Source of the DNA: Bryobacterales bacterium
GTDB taxonomy: Bacteria > Acidobacteriota > Terriglobia > Bryobacterales > Bryobacteraceae
Length of the DNA: 64,000 nt
Reading direction: 5' to 3'
Assembly: GCA_025463005.1 (NCBI GenBank)
Contig: JAOAPR010000042.1
Location: 31,058-95,057 of the forward strand
Position numbers and translations under genes: made by a program. Positions within the stretch are counted from its first letter, which is position 1; each line of letters begins with the position of its first letter. This document shows, piece by piece, positions 1-7,876 of this stretch. The notes beneath the pieces were generated by a model. The model had not been told where the DNA came from. It saw only the letters and a list, made by a program, of their open reading frames with translations, and made no database searches.

Positions 1-507
1 GTCTTCGCCAAGCAGCGTCTGGAGCAGGTGGACCAGCTCGTGGCGCAGAATAAAGCCGGCCGCTCGGTCCTGATTCACGATCTCCTGGAGCAGTACACCA
101 AGATCATCGACGCCATTGACACCGTTGCGGACGACGCCCTGCGCCGCAAGGTCGCCGTCAACCTCGGGATGGCCGCCACCGTCGAGAGCGAGCGCGGCAT
201 GCTGGCACGCTTGCAGAAGATCCAGAAATCGGAGCCTTCCGACCTGGCGCGCTACGAGTACGTGCTGAAGGACGCCATCGACACCACCAGCGACAGCCTG
301 GAGCTTTCGCAGGCCGATCTGAGCGGCCGGGCTGCCGGGGTGGAAGCGAAAGATAGAAAAGAAAAGGCCGCGCGCGAAGAGGCTCTTACACCCGAGGAGT
401 CGAAGGACAAAAAAGAGCAGGATAAGAAGGACGGGAAGAAAAAAGCTCCGACCCTGCGGCGTCCCACCGATCCGCCTCCTGGAGCGCCGGCACCGACTAA
501 GAAATAA
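1..507 (+). CDS. C-terminal part of an unknown protein (5' truncated by window edge)
   Basis: The reading frame is open from base 1, so the visible 168 residues are the end of a longer protein; an in-frame GTG at 28 is not needed as a start. The first ~100 residues look helical (many Leu, Glu, Ala and Asp, for instance a run around [15 protein letters not shown]). From about residue 115 the chain becomes a highly charged Lys/Glu/Asp tract and then a Pro-rich end ([16 protein letters not shown]), which is probably disordered. I recognise no domain. It converges with the sulfatase-like gene that ends at 508, with no spacer. Function unknown. Confidence 0.6.
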   Translation, partial: VFAKQRLEQVDQLVAQNKAGRSVLIHDLLEQYTKIIDAIDTVADDALRRKVAVNLGMAATVESERGMLARLQKIQKSEPSDLARYEYVLKDAIDTTSDSLELSQADLSGRAAGVEAKDRKEKAAREEALTPEESKDKKEQDKKDGKKKAPTLRRPTDPPPGAPAPTKK

Positions 508-1266
508 TCAATTCCGCAACCGCAATCCGGACGGATCCAGCCCGTCCCCCAGCTTCCGCATCCACTGCTGCGCTAGCGCGAGCATCGAATCCCGCATCAG
601 CTCATGCTCCCGATCGTGCGCCAGATCGTTCTCTTCGGCCGGATCGTCCACCAGGTTATAGAGCCTCGTGGCTTCCTCGCGAGGGTGGATCACCAGCTTC
701 TCGTATCCCCGAATCACCAAACGCCATTCGCCGGGAAGACCGAGCCTGCCCTCGGCGTACACCGAATCCGGAACCTCGCCCTGCCCGCTCTGAATCAGAG
801 CCGAGAGATCGCGCCCCTGCAAACCTTCCGGCGGCATGACACCCAGCCACGCGAGCAGGGTCGGCAGCACATCGGCGTGCGACACGAGCAACTCGTCCGC
901 AATGCGCGGCTTTAGCTTGCCGGGCCACCGGATCGCCAGAGGAACGTGGACGGACCGCTGAAACGGGGAATCCTCGCCATTCCCTGACTCGGCGGTCAGC
1001 ACGGTGATGTTCTCGGACCCGGAGCCCAGAAGGGCGGCGATCGACGGATCCTTCGGCCGGGCCGCATGCGGAAATCGTCCCGTCTCGAGCGCCCGCCGCG
1101 ACAGGCCAGCCGTCGGACAGCACGCATGGGCTCGGGGAAAGACGACGCTTTCCCGCGCGAATTCCTCGGGAACTTCTGGCGCTGTGATCCACGTAATCTC
1201 TACCCGCGGCCGTGTCGGTTGCGCTGCCAGCGCAAGCGGAGCCAGAAGAATCGTCCGCCGTGTCAC
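508..1266 (-). CDS. Shortened sulfatase-like protein, probably catalytically inactive
   Basis: A 252-residue protein from a GTG at 1266, chosen because it lies 4 bases after the pyrE stop and gives a signal-like N-terminus (TRRTILLAPLALAA). The middle and C-terminal parts follow the sulfatase pattern (SVHVPLAIRWPGK around 105-117, DVLPTLLAWLGV around 132, LYNLVDDPAEENDLA near the end). The catalytic region is abnormal. The CxPSRxxxxTG signature that yields formylglycine reads CCPTAGLSRRALETG (49-63), with extra residues between CP and SR. The N-terminal Asp pair and the Asp-His metal ligands are absent (TAESGNGED at 91). Family members usually have 450-550 residues, so about half is missing. 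It is the last gene of a group with pyrE and the sugar transferase. A pseudoenzyme or a decaying gene; a sulfate-ester or alkaline-phosphatase-fold binding role is possible. Confidence 0.7.
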   Translation of the reverse strand: MTRRTILLAPLALAAQPTRPRVEITWITAPEVPEEFARESVVFPRAHACCPTAGLSRRALETGRFPHAARPKDPSIAALLGSGSENITVLTAESGNGEDSPFQRSVHVPLAIRWPGKLKPRIADELLVSHADVLPTLLAWLGVMPPEGLQGRDLSALIQSGQGEVPDSVYAEGRLGLPGEWRLVIRGYEKLVIHPREEATRLYNLVDDPAEENDLAHDREHELMRDSMLALAQQWMRKLGDGLDPSGLRLRN

Positions 1267-1270
1267 GATC

Positions 1271-1885
1271 TCACAACCGCACTTTTTCGAACGGCACGCC
1301 GCGCTTGCACAATTCGCACGACGCCGCGTTCGGGTAGTATTGGCCGTTGAGCTGCGCCAGATAATAGAACGGCAGCGGACCCAATTCCACGCGATTTGGA
1401 TTGGGTTGATAGACCACCACGGCCATTCCGACCACTTCACCGCCGCGCTCCTCCACCAGCCTCTTGACCTCGGTAAGTTTTTGTCCGGTTCGAAGGATAT
1501 CGTCCACCAGCAGCACTTTTTCGCCCGGCGCTACTTCCAGGTATTGGCGAAAATGCAGGGGCTCGCTGTCGTTCTCGCGCTCGGCCCAATACACCTGGCG
1601 CGCTCGGAGCGCTTCGCACACGCCATACGCCACTGGCAGCCCACCGGTAGCCGGTGCGACCACGGAAAGCTCGGGGATCATAGCGCGAATCTCGGTGTTC
1701 CCGCGCACTTTGCGGCTCAACCCCACGCTCAAGATTTTGGCGACCTCGTAGTCCCGCATGGTGAGCGCCACTTGCAAGTATTTGGTGATGTGCTGCCCGC
1801 CGGCGTACTCGAAATGGCCGTCGCGCAACCCGCCGGTTCGGCGCAGAAGCGTCACCACGTCGTCTTGTGTTGGAACCAGCTCCAT
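1271..1885 (-). CDS. pyrE: Orotate phosphoribosyltransferase
   Basis: A 204-residue phosphoribosyltransferase that joins orotate to PRPP to give orotidine 5'-phosphate in cytosolic pyrimidine synthesis. The PRPP-binding motif VLLVDDILRTGQ is at 124-135, following the type-I PRTase core (ELSVVAPATGGLPVAYGV at 72). The C-terminus carries the CELCKRGVPFEK segment found in the longer PyrE branch. The start ATG at 1885 lies 10 bases after the sugar transferase stop, and the stop is 4 bases before the sulfatase-like start, so the three are probably co-transcribed. Another PRTase specificity cannot be fully excluded, but orotate is the most likely. Confidence 0.88.
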   Translation of the reverse strand: MELVPTQDDVVTLLRRTGGLRDGHFEYAGGQHITKYLQVALTMRDYEVAKILSVGLSRKVRGNTEIRAMIPELSVVAPATGGLPVAYGVCEALRARQVYWAERENDSEPLHFRQYLEVAPGEKVLLVDDILRTGQKLTEVKRLVEERGGEVVGMAVVVYQPNPNRVELGPLPFYYLAQLNGQYYPNAASCELCKRGVPFEKVRL

Positions 1886-1895
1886 AGAATTTGAC

Positions 1896-3314
1896 CTAGT
1901 GTGCGCCCCGGCCGATCAGAACGGAAGGAATCGTCCTCAGGATAATTTTCCAGTCCAGCGCGAGCGACCAGTTATCGATGTACTCCATGTCGAGTTTCAT
2001 CCAGGTCTCGAAATCAACCTCGTCGCGCCCGCTGATCGCCCACAGGCAGGTCAATCCCGGCCGCATCCGAAGCCGCCGGCGCTGCCACCGCTTATATTGT
2101 TCCACCTCTGAAGGAATCGCGGGCCGAGGACCCACCAGAGACATGTCCCCCTTGAGAACGTTCCATAGTTGCGGCAACTCGTCGGCCGAAAATTTCCGCA
2201 GCCAGCGGCCGACCCCAGTAAGCCGGGGATCGTTGGGGATCTTCATAGCCAGGTCGCGCTGGCTCATGTGCTCCACCGACTCACGCCGCGCCTCGGCGTC
2301 CTCGCACATGGAGCGGAATTTGTAGAACACGAAGCGGCGCCCATTCAACCCGCACCGTTCCTGGCGGAAGATCGCGGGGCCGGGCGAGGTCAGACGGATC
2401 AGCATGGCGATCAGCAGCATGATCGGAAACAGCAGCAGCAACGCCGCTGCGGCCAGAGCGATGTCTGTCACGCGTTTCACCAGTAAGCGGATCTCATCGT
2501 GCGGGGTGGAGGAGAACGTCAGCAACGGAGACGTTCCCAGCCGGTCCAGGTACACGCGGCTGTTCACGTGCGGCAGAAAACCTACCGCAATGCGCGTGCG
2601 AACGCCCTCTTCCTCGCACAGCAACATGACATCTTCCAGATCGGCCAGGCGGCGGCTGTCGGTAGCGAAAATGATTTCATCAATCACGTTGCTCCGCAGC
2701 AATTCGGGCAGCCTGGCGATGGCGTGGACCGGATAACTTTGCGCGAGTTCGATGGGAGCCGACGATCCGTCGAGCGAATCAGCGAAGAACCCTCGCAGCC
2801 GTACGCCGTGAGATGCCCCCGCTTCCTCAAGTTGCCGGCCGAGCCGCATGGCAGCGTCACCCAAACCGACCACCATCACGTAGTGGGGCGCGGTGAACTC
2901 CCGCCGCACCACACGCAGCAGGAGTCCGGCATTCAGCCGGAACAGGCATAGCAGGAACCAGGTACAAACGAAAAATAGGGCCACAAACAAGCGGCTCAAG
3001 TCCAGGCGCCATATAAATTCGAACAGGATAACCGACATCGCGCCCAGAAGGCACTGCCGGAACGTATGGCGCAAAATGATGCGAGGATGCGTGGCGTCGA
3101 TACGATCGTAGGTTTCCCACCAGGCGCCCGTCGCCACCCAGACCACCATCGACCAAATCAGCAGGAATGCGGCGACCCCGCGTGGGATGAAGAACTCGTT
3201 TTCAAGATTTAAGCGAATGCGAATCGCATATGCCAAGGCAAAAGCGAGCGCGATCAGGACGACATCGGCCGTCCCGAACAGGATTCTGACTCTATGGCGC
3301 TGCCCGCGAAACAC
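1896..3314 (-). CDS. Polyprenyl-phosphate sugar phosphotransferase (WbaP/EpsE type)
   Basis: A 472-residue integral membrane enzyme that starts an exopolysaccharide or O-antigen by moving a sugar-1-phosphate from a nucleotide sugar to undecaprenyl phosphate. Four hydrophobic segments fill roughly residues 10-135. A Rossmann-like nucleotide-binding domain follows (MVVGLGDAAMRLGRQLEEAG near 147), then another membrane helix (ALAAAALLLLFPIMLLIAML near 290). The bacterial sugar transferase domain ends the chain: RQERCGLNGRRFVFYKFRSM, SADELPQLWNVLKGDMSLVG, PRPAIPSEVEQY and MRPGLTCLWAISGRD. Start is GTG at 3314. The sugar cannot be predicted. It leads a minus-strand group with pyrE, and other surface-glycan genes lie elsewhere in the window. 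Confidence 0.92.
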   Translation of the reverse strand: MFRGQRHRVRILFGTADVVLIALAFALAYAIRIRLNLENEFFIPRGVAAFLLIWSMVVWVATGAWWETYDRIDATHPRIILRHTFRQCLLGAMSVILFEFIWRLDLSRLFVALFFVCTWFLLCLFRLNAGLLLRVVRREFTAPHYVMVVGLGDAAMRLGRQLEEAGASHGVRLRGFFADSLDGSSAPIELAQSYPVHAIARLPELLRSNVIDEIIFATDSRRLADLEDVMLLCEEEGVRTRIAVGFLPHVNSRVYLDRLGTSPLLTFSSTPHDEIRLLVKRVTDIALAAAALLLLFPIMLLIAMLIRLTSPGPAIFRQERCGLNGRRFVFYKFRSMCEDAEARRESVEHMSQRDLAMKIPNDPRLTGVGRWLRKFSADELPQLWNVLKGDMSLVGPRPAIPSEVEQYKRWQRRRLRMRPGLTCLWAISGRDEVDFETWMKLDMEYIDNWSLALDWKIILRTIPSVLIGRGAH

Positions 3315-3362
3315 TAACGACAGAATACAATGTGGCGCACGGGCTTTCAGCCTGTGAGGGGT

Positions 3363-3971
3363 TTACCGTACCTGTACGCTGGACACGGATCCGTCGCTGA
3401 GGCGCACAACTCCGAAGGTCGTATCGCGCGACTGGTACCGATAAATCTCCACCAGGTGCCCATCGTCGTACATGGTGATGCGCGAGGCAGGTGAGCCGAG
3501 CTTCAGCACATCCCCTCTCGGAGTTCCGCTGGCGATTGTTTTCAAATCCTCCGCTGTGACCTGCGGCGGCGGTGGCAGGACGGGTATCGGCTGATGGATC
3601 GCAGCCGGTGACGGAGCGGGCGGAGGAGGCGGAGGAACCACGAGCGCGGCTCGCCGGATCGGTGGTGGCGGCGGAACCAGCGAGTGATCCTTAACAACGC
3701 TGCTAGGGCCCACCTGCAGCACGGTACCTGCCGCGGGATTACCGGCGGGCTTCGGAAGGGTCGTTACCGGGGCTTTTCCTGTCTTGGCCGCTTTGGCCGT
3801 AACCGTGTCGACCTTTCCGAACACGTTGGAGATGCCGTCGCTCACCCTTTTCCCGGCGACTCCTCCGACGGAACCACCGGCGATGGCGCCCGCGGCTTCC
3901 GTCAGGGCCTGGGACGAAGCCAACCCTGCAACCCCCAACCACATCAACACACCTATCGAAACACGCCGCAT
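3363..3971 (-). CDS. Secreted proline-rich protein with BamE/SmpA-like C-terminal domain
   Basis: A 202-residue protein with an N-terminal signal peptide (MRRVSIGVLMWLGVAGLASS), a glycine-rich stretch (GAIAGGSVGGVAGKRVSDG) of the kind seen in glycine-zipper lipoproteins, a low-complexity linker with three polyproline runs (residues ~98-136), and a compact C-terminal domain of ~65 residues. That domain matches the BamE/SmpA pattern: a helix followed by IASGTPRGDVLKLGSPASRI, then three strands (MYDDGHLVEIYRY, TTFGVVRLSDG, SVSSVQVR). No lipobox Cys is evident. By family it should sit in the periplasm and perhaps reach the peptidoglycan via the stalk; function not established. The 47-base spacer to the sugar transferase leaves co-transcription open. 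Confidence 0.7.
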   Translation of the reverse strand: MRRVSIGVLMWLGVAGLASSQALTEAAGAIAGGSVGGVAGKRVSDGISNVFGKVDTVTAKAAKTGKAPVTTLPKPAGNPAAGTVLQVGPSSVVKDHSLVPPPPPIRRAALVVPPPPPPAPSPAAIHQPIPVLPPPPQVTAEDLKTIASGTPRGDVLKLGSPASRITMYDDGHLVEIYRYQSRDTTFGVVRLSDGSVSSVQVR

Positions 3972-4064
3972 ACCTCAGCCCTCCACCTATAATCCTAGCC
4001 GGCCCGGGGCACTACAACTACGGGGCTTTCCCCTTAGTTATCAGTCACAAATCATTAACACCAC

Positions 4065-4092
4065 TTGACGGTGGGGCTTATCGGTGTATTCT
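4065..4092 (+). promoter_or_regulatory. Candidate sigma-70-type promoter for the phenylalanine hydroxylase gene
   Basis: TTGACG at 4065-4070 and TATTCT at 4087-4092 are 16 bases apart. Transcription would begin near 4099, almost at the ATG at 4101, giving a nearly leaderless mRNA. That conflicts with the GGAGG at 4093-4097 serving as ribosome-binding site, so either one is possible but not both. Confidence 0.3.
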
Positions 4093-4100
4093 GGAGGCGG

Positions 4101-5021
4101 ATGAATGCAGTCGCCAATTCGGACCTGACCACGGGGCACGCCCCGTTTATCGAGGAAGCCCAGCGCCAAGGCGACCTCTACATCCGGCAGCCTTACGAAC
4201 TATACTCAGCCGAGAACCATGAAACATGGCGGATGCTCTACCGGCGCCTGCGCCCGCGCTGGGATCAGTACGCCAACGAACGCTTTCAGGCGGGGATAGA
4301 GTCGCTGTGCCTGCCGCAGGATCGTATCCCCCGCCTGGAAGACGTCAACCGCTTCCTCTCACCTTTGACCGGTTTCCGCGCCCGTGCGGTTTCCGGGTAC
4401 GTCCCGGCATTCGTTTTTTTCGATTGCCTGCGCAATCGCGAATTCCCCACCACCGTCACCATTCGCCAGGCCGGACGCCTGGATTACCTGCCCGAGCCGG
4501 ACATTTTTCATGACATCGCCGGACACGTCCCGATGCACACAGACAGGCACTTCGCCGAAACGCTAGTCCGATTCGGCGAGTGCGCGCATACGGCTGCGGC
4601 GGTGGTCTCGGAAATCCGCGATCCGGCCGAGCGAGTCCGCACGCTAACCAGCATCTTTCGGGCGATGGCGAGGTTCTTCTGGTTCACCATCGAATTCGGG
4701 TTGATGCGATCGCGGGATGGATTGCGAGTCTACGGCAGCGGGCTGCTTAGCTCCTTCGGCGAGATCGAGCACGCTGTAAGCTCCCCGGATGTGCAGCGCT
4801 ATCCGCTCCAGATCGAGTGGGCGATCAACCAGGCGTTCGAGATCGACCACTACCAGCCGCTGCTGTTTATCGTGGATTCCTTCGATCATCTCTACAGCCT
4901 GGTGGATGAGCTCGAGCGGTGGATGAAAGCCGGGAAGCTGAACCACGTGGCGCCGGGCGAGCCGGAAGTCAATGAAGTCGACCTGCGAAGCTTCCTTGAA
5001 GCGGCACACCTAACGCTATAA
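4101..5021 (+). CDS. phhA: Phenylalanine 4-monooxygenase
   Basis: A 306-residue pterin-dependent aromatic amino acid hydroxylase converting phenylalanine to tyrosine with O2 and tetrahydropterin in the cytosol. The catalytic domain is complete: the iron-binding motif PEPDIFHDIAGHVPM (131-145) supplies His137 and His142, and Glu198 in FWFTIEFGL is the third ligand. The GSGLLSSFGEIEHA segment follows. No ACT regulatory domain is present, as usual for bacterial enzymes. The ATG at 4101 is preferred because GGAGG precedes it; a TTG 36 bases upstream would add 12 residues without homology. No pterin carbinolamine dehydratase gene is nearby. A nucleoside hydrolase gene starts 7 bases downstream. 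Confidence 0.92.
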   Translation: MNAVANSDLTTGHAPFIEEAQRQGDLYIRQPYELYSAENHETWRMLYRRLRPRWDQYANERFQAGIESLCLPQDRIPRLEDVNRFLSPLTGFRARAVSGYVPAFVFFDCLRNREFPTTVTIRQAGRLDYLPEPDIFHDIAGHVPMHTDRHFAETLVRFGECAHTAAAVVSEIRDPAERVRTLTSIFRAMARFFWFTIEFGLMRSRDGLRVYGSGLLSSFGEIEHAVSSPDVQRYPLQIEWAINQAFEIDHYQPLLFIVDSFDHLYSLVDELERWMKAGKLNHVAPGEPEVNEVDLRSFLEAAHLTL

Positions 5022-5028
5022 TCCGGGC

Positions 5029-5973
5029 ATGACATGGAAACGGTCGGCGCTGCTGGTATTGATCTGCCTGACCGCATCCGCGCAGGCGCGCATCCCCATC
5101 ATCCTCGACACCGATCTCGGCGATTCAATTGACGATGCGCTGGCGCTGGCGTTTGCCCTTCGCTCCCCCGAACTGGACGTCCGCGCGGTAACCACCGTAA
5201 TCGATGACGTGGAGAGCAAAACCCGTCTGGCGTGGAAGATGTTAGGCGTCTACAACCGCCGCGATATCTCCTTAGCCATGGGTGCACCGGAGCCGCTGCT
5301 CGATCCCACCATGACCACCGCGTCGAAAGAATTCGAAGTCCTGACTCGCAATGACACTATCCCCGACGCGGCTCGCCGCCGTGCCTCTGACGTGATTATC
5401 GATACCGTGCTGCAATCGCGGGGCAAGATAACCCTGGTAGCCATCGGACCGCTGACGAATATCGCACTCGCGCTCAAGACTGATCCGCGCATCAAAAACA
5501 GCATCGAACGGATCGTGATCATGGGCGGGGCGTACCTCAGCTCCGAGGCCGAGTACAACATCAAGCGCGACCGCGCTGCCGCGGAAATCGTATTCCACTC
5601 CGGCGTGCCGATTACGGCCGTCGGCCTGGATGTGACATCGCAGTGCAAGCTACGCGAGAAGGATTTGGATCGCCTGCGTCTGGCCAACGATCCCGACGGA
5701 AACTTCCTCGTCCGCCTAATTGACTTGGCCGAGGAGCAAACCCACGACGCGAATCCCACGCTTTACGATCCCCTGGCCATCGCCGCAATTTTCCGGCCCG
5801 ACCTGCTGGAGATGCAATCAGGGACCGTCGACGTCCCGCTCTCCGGCACGGGGCAGACGATATTCCAGGCGGAGGCCGGAGCGAAGACCCAGGTCGCGGT
5901 CCGGGTGAACGCCCCAGCCTTCCTCGACCTCTTTGCGGACCGTGTGACGAGAGGATCGAGCGCGCTGAGATAA
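5029..5973 (+). CDS. Inosine-uridine preferring nucleoside hydrolase, exported
   Basis: A 314-residue protein of the IUNH family, which splits the N-glycosidic bond of ribonucleosides to free base and ribose. A short signal peptide (RSALLVLICLTASAQA, residues 5-20) precedes the calcium-binding aspartate cluster DTDLGDSIDDALAL (27-40). Further family marks are ITLVAIGPLTNIALAL, RIVIMGGAY and the downstream AEYNIKRDRAAAEIV; the late Asp in NPTLYDPLAIAA fits the last metal ligand. The signal suggests periplasmic salvage of nucleosides. The gene is 10 bases upstream of the MoxR gene, so transcription may run into that operon, though function does not link them. Confidence 0.88.
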   Translation: MTWKRSALLVLICLTASAQARIPIILDTDLGDSIDDALALAFALRSPELDVRAVTTVIDDVESKTRLAWKMLGVYNRRDISLAMGAPEPLLDPTMTTASKEFEVLTRNDTIPDAARRRASDVIIDTVLQSRGKITLVAIGPLTNIALALKTDPRIKNSIERIVIMGGAYLSSEAEYNIKRDRAAAEIVFHSGVPITAVGLDVTSQCKLREKDLDRLRLANDPDGNFLVRLIDLAEEQTHDANPTLYDPLAIAAIFRPDLLEMQSGTVDVPLSGTGQTIFQAEAGAKTQVAVRVNAPAFLDLFADRVTRGSSALR

Positions 5974-5983
5974 TATAGTCTGG

Positions 5984-6979
5984 ATGCAGCCAGACACCGC
6001 CCTCCAGATCGCCACCTCGCAGCTCACCCGGGTCCGAGCAGAAATTGGAAAGATCATCGTAGGACAGCAGGACGTCGTGGACGGCGTGTTGATCTGCCTG
6101 CTGGCCGGCGGCCATGTGCTGCTCGAAGGTGTTCCGGGCCTGGGCAAGACCACTCTGCTGCGCACGCTCTCCAAGGTGATGCACCTGAAGTACTCGCGCA
6201 TCCAGTTCACTCCCGACCTCATGCCTGCCGACATCGTGGGCAGCATGATCATCGATAGCGAAAACGGGTCCAAGGCTCTGCGCTTCTCGCCCGGCCCGAT
6301 CTTCGCGCATCTCGTGCTGGCCGACGAGATCAATCGCGCGACGCCCAAAACGCAATCTGCCTTGCTCGAGGCCATGCAGGAACATACAGTAACCAGCGGA
6401 ACCCAGACGCTCGAACTGGAACCGCCATTCCTGGTGATGGCCACCCAAAACCCGATCGAGATGGAAGGAACCTATCCGCTTCCCGAGGCGCAGCTCGACC
6501 GCTTCCTTATGAAGATCCTGGTGCGCTATCCCTCGCGCGCCGACCTCGGCACGATCGTGGAGCGTACGATCCAGAAGGACGAGATCGACATCGCGCCGGT
6601 GCTGACGCGCGATGAAATCCTGGGCTTACGAGCTGCGTGCCATCAGGTCCTGGTAGCGCCGCATGTGCAGGATCACGCCATTAGCCTGGTGATGGCCACG
6701 CAGCCGGGCGCGGCCGAAGCGCACGAGCTGTCCAACAAGTTCATCCGCTACGGCAGCTCGCCGCGCGGCGCTCAAGCGCTGGTGGAGTGCGGCCGCGTTT
6801 TCGCCTTGATGAAGGGCCGCCTGCATCTTTCGATCGAAGACGTCGACACCATCGCAGCGGCAGTTCTGCGCCACCGTATCATTTTGAACTTCGACGCGCA
6901 CGCGGAAGGACAGACTCCGGAAACTATCCTGAGCAAAATTATTCCGAGCGTGGCCGCAGCGGTTTCTTCCCGTGCCTGA
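5984..6979 (+). CDS. MoxR-family AAA+ ATPase
   Basis: A 331-residue AAA+ ATPase. Walker A is GVPGLGKT (49-56), Walker B LADEIN (112-117), followed by the MoxR-typical RATPKTQSALLEAMQE and the sensor segment MATQNPIEMEGTYPLPEAQ. The C-terminal lid domain ends the chain. MoxR proteins act as chaperone-like remodelling ATPases that work with VWA-domain partners coded next door. That arrangement is seen here: the DUF58 gene overlaps the end by 8 bases, and two VWA membrane proteins follow. The client of this set is unknown. Confidence 0.93.
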   Translation: MQPDTALQIATSQLTRVRAEIGKIIVGQQDVVDGVLICLLAGGHVLLEGVPGLGKTTLLRTLSKVMHLKYSRIQFTPDLMPADIVGSMIIDSENGSKALRFSPGPIFAHLVLADEINRATPKTQSALLEAMQEHTVTSGTQTLELEPPFLVMATQNPIEMEGTYPLPEAQLDRFLMKILVRYPSRADLGTIVERTIQKDEIDIAPVLTRDEILGLRAACHQVLVAPHVQDHAISLVMATQPGAAEAHELSNKFIRYGSSPRGAQALVECGRVFALMKGRLHLSIEDVDTIAAAVLRHRIILNFDAHAEGQTPETILSKIIPSVAAAVSSRA

Positions 6980-7853
6980 GCCGCTTATCGAGACGCGCCT
7001 CCTCGAAAAGCTGGAGCGGCTGACCATTCAGTGGCAGAACTCGCTTCCAGGGCTGGTGGGCGGGCACAACACCTCGCGCTTTGCCGGCTCAGGCCAGGAG
7101 TTTCTGGATCATCGCCAGTTCCATCATGGCGACGATCTGCGCGCGGTCAACTGGCGGGCTTACCTGCGCCTGGAAAAGCTGTTTCTGAAAATGTTCCAGT
7201 TGGAGCCGCGCATTCCGGTGCGGATGCTGGTCGACGTCAGCAAGTCCATGGATACCGGAACGCTCGGCAAGTTTGATTACGCCCGCAAGCTTGCGGCGGC
7301 GCTGTGTTACGTCGGTCTGGTGCGGCTGGACTCGATCTGCCTGCAGCCCTTCAGCGGCAGGCTGCATGACGCCTTCACGGCCAGCGGCGGGCGGCACCGG
7401 TTCCAGCCCGCCATGATATTTCTCTCCGGGCTCGAGCCGTCCGGCCAAACGAATTTCCTGGAGTGCTCGCGGCAGTTCTGCTCGAAGTATCCGCAGCGCG
7501 GCTTGACGATGGTGATCTCGGATTTCCTCGATGATCGTGATTGCGAAAAACCACTGCAGTACCTGGCCGATTTTGGACATGAGCTGATTCTGCTGCAGGT
7601 ATGGGCAGACGAGGATCGCGAACCTCCCTGGGAGGGCGAACTGGAGCTGGAGGATGCCGAGACCGGACAGAAGGTGGAGCTGGCTTTCGACCGCGACGCG
7701 CGGGAGCAGTACACCTCGGCCTTCGACGCGCATGCCGACCTTGTTCGCAAGGTGGCCGAACGCAATAACGGCCGTTATGTGGGAATGCCGACTTCGCTTC
7801 CCATCGAGCAGGCCATCTTTGGCCCCCTGGTGAAGAGCGGTGCGGTAGCATGA
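6972..7853 (+). CDS. DUF58 domain protein (VWA-like partner of MoxR)
   Basis: A 293-residue cytosolic protein beginning with GTG at 6972, inside the end of the MoxR gene. It carries the DUF58 signature YLRLEKLFLKMFQLE / DDLRAVNWRAY (53-78) and a VWA fold with an intact metal-site motif DVSKSMD (88-94). The later VISDFLDDRD segment also matches the fold. DUF58 proteins commonly accompany MoxR ATPases and the Bat-like membrane proteins, and are thought to be the soluble adaptor between them. The 8-base overlap suggests translational coupling and matched amounts. Confidence 0.9.
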   Translation: MPEPLIETRLLEKLERLTIQWQNSLPGLVGGHNTSRFAGSGQEFLDHRQFHHGDDLRAVNWRAYLRLEKLFLKMFQLEPRIPVRMLVDVSKSMDTGTLGKFDYARKLAAALCYVGLVRLDSICLQPFSGRLHDAFTASGGRHRFQPAMIFLSGLEPSGQTNFLECSRQFCSKYPQRGLTMVISDFLDDRDCEKPLQYLADFGHELILLQVWADEDREPPWEGELELEDAETGQKVELAFDRDAREQYTSAFDAHADLVRKVAERNNGRYVGMPTSLPIEQAIFGPLVKSGAVA

Positions 7854-7876
7854 TCTCGCAGCAGTAGGGCTACGTA

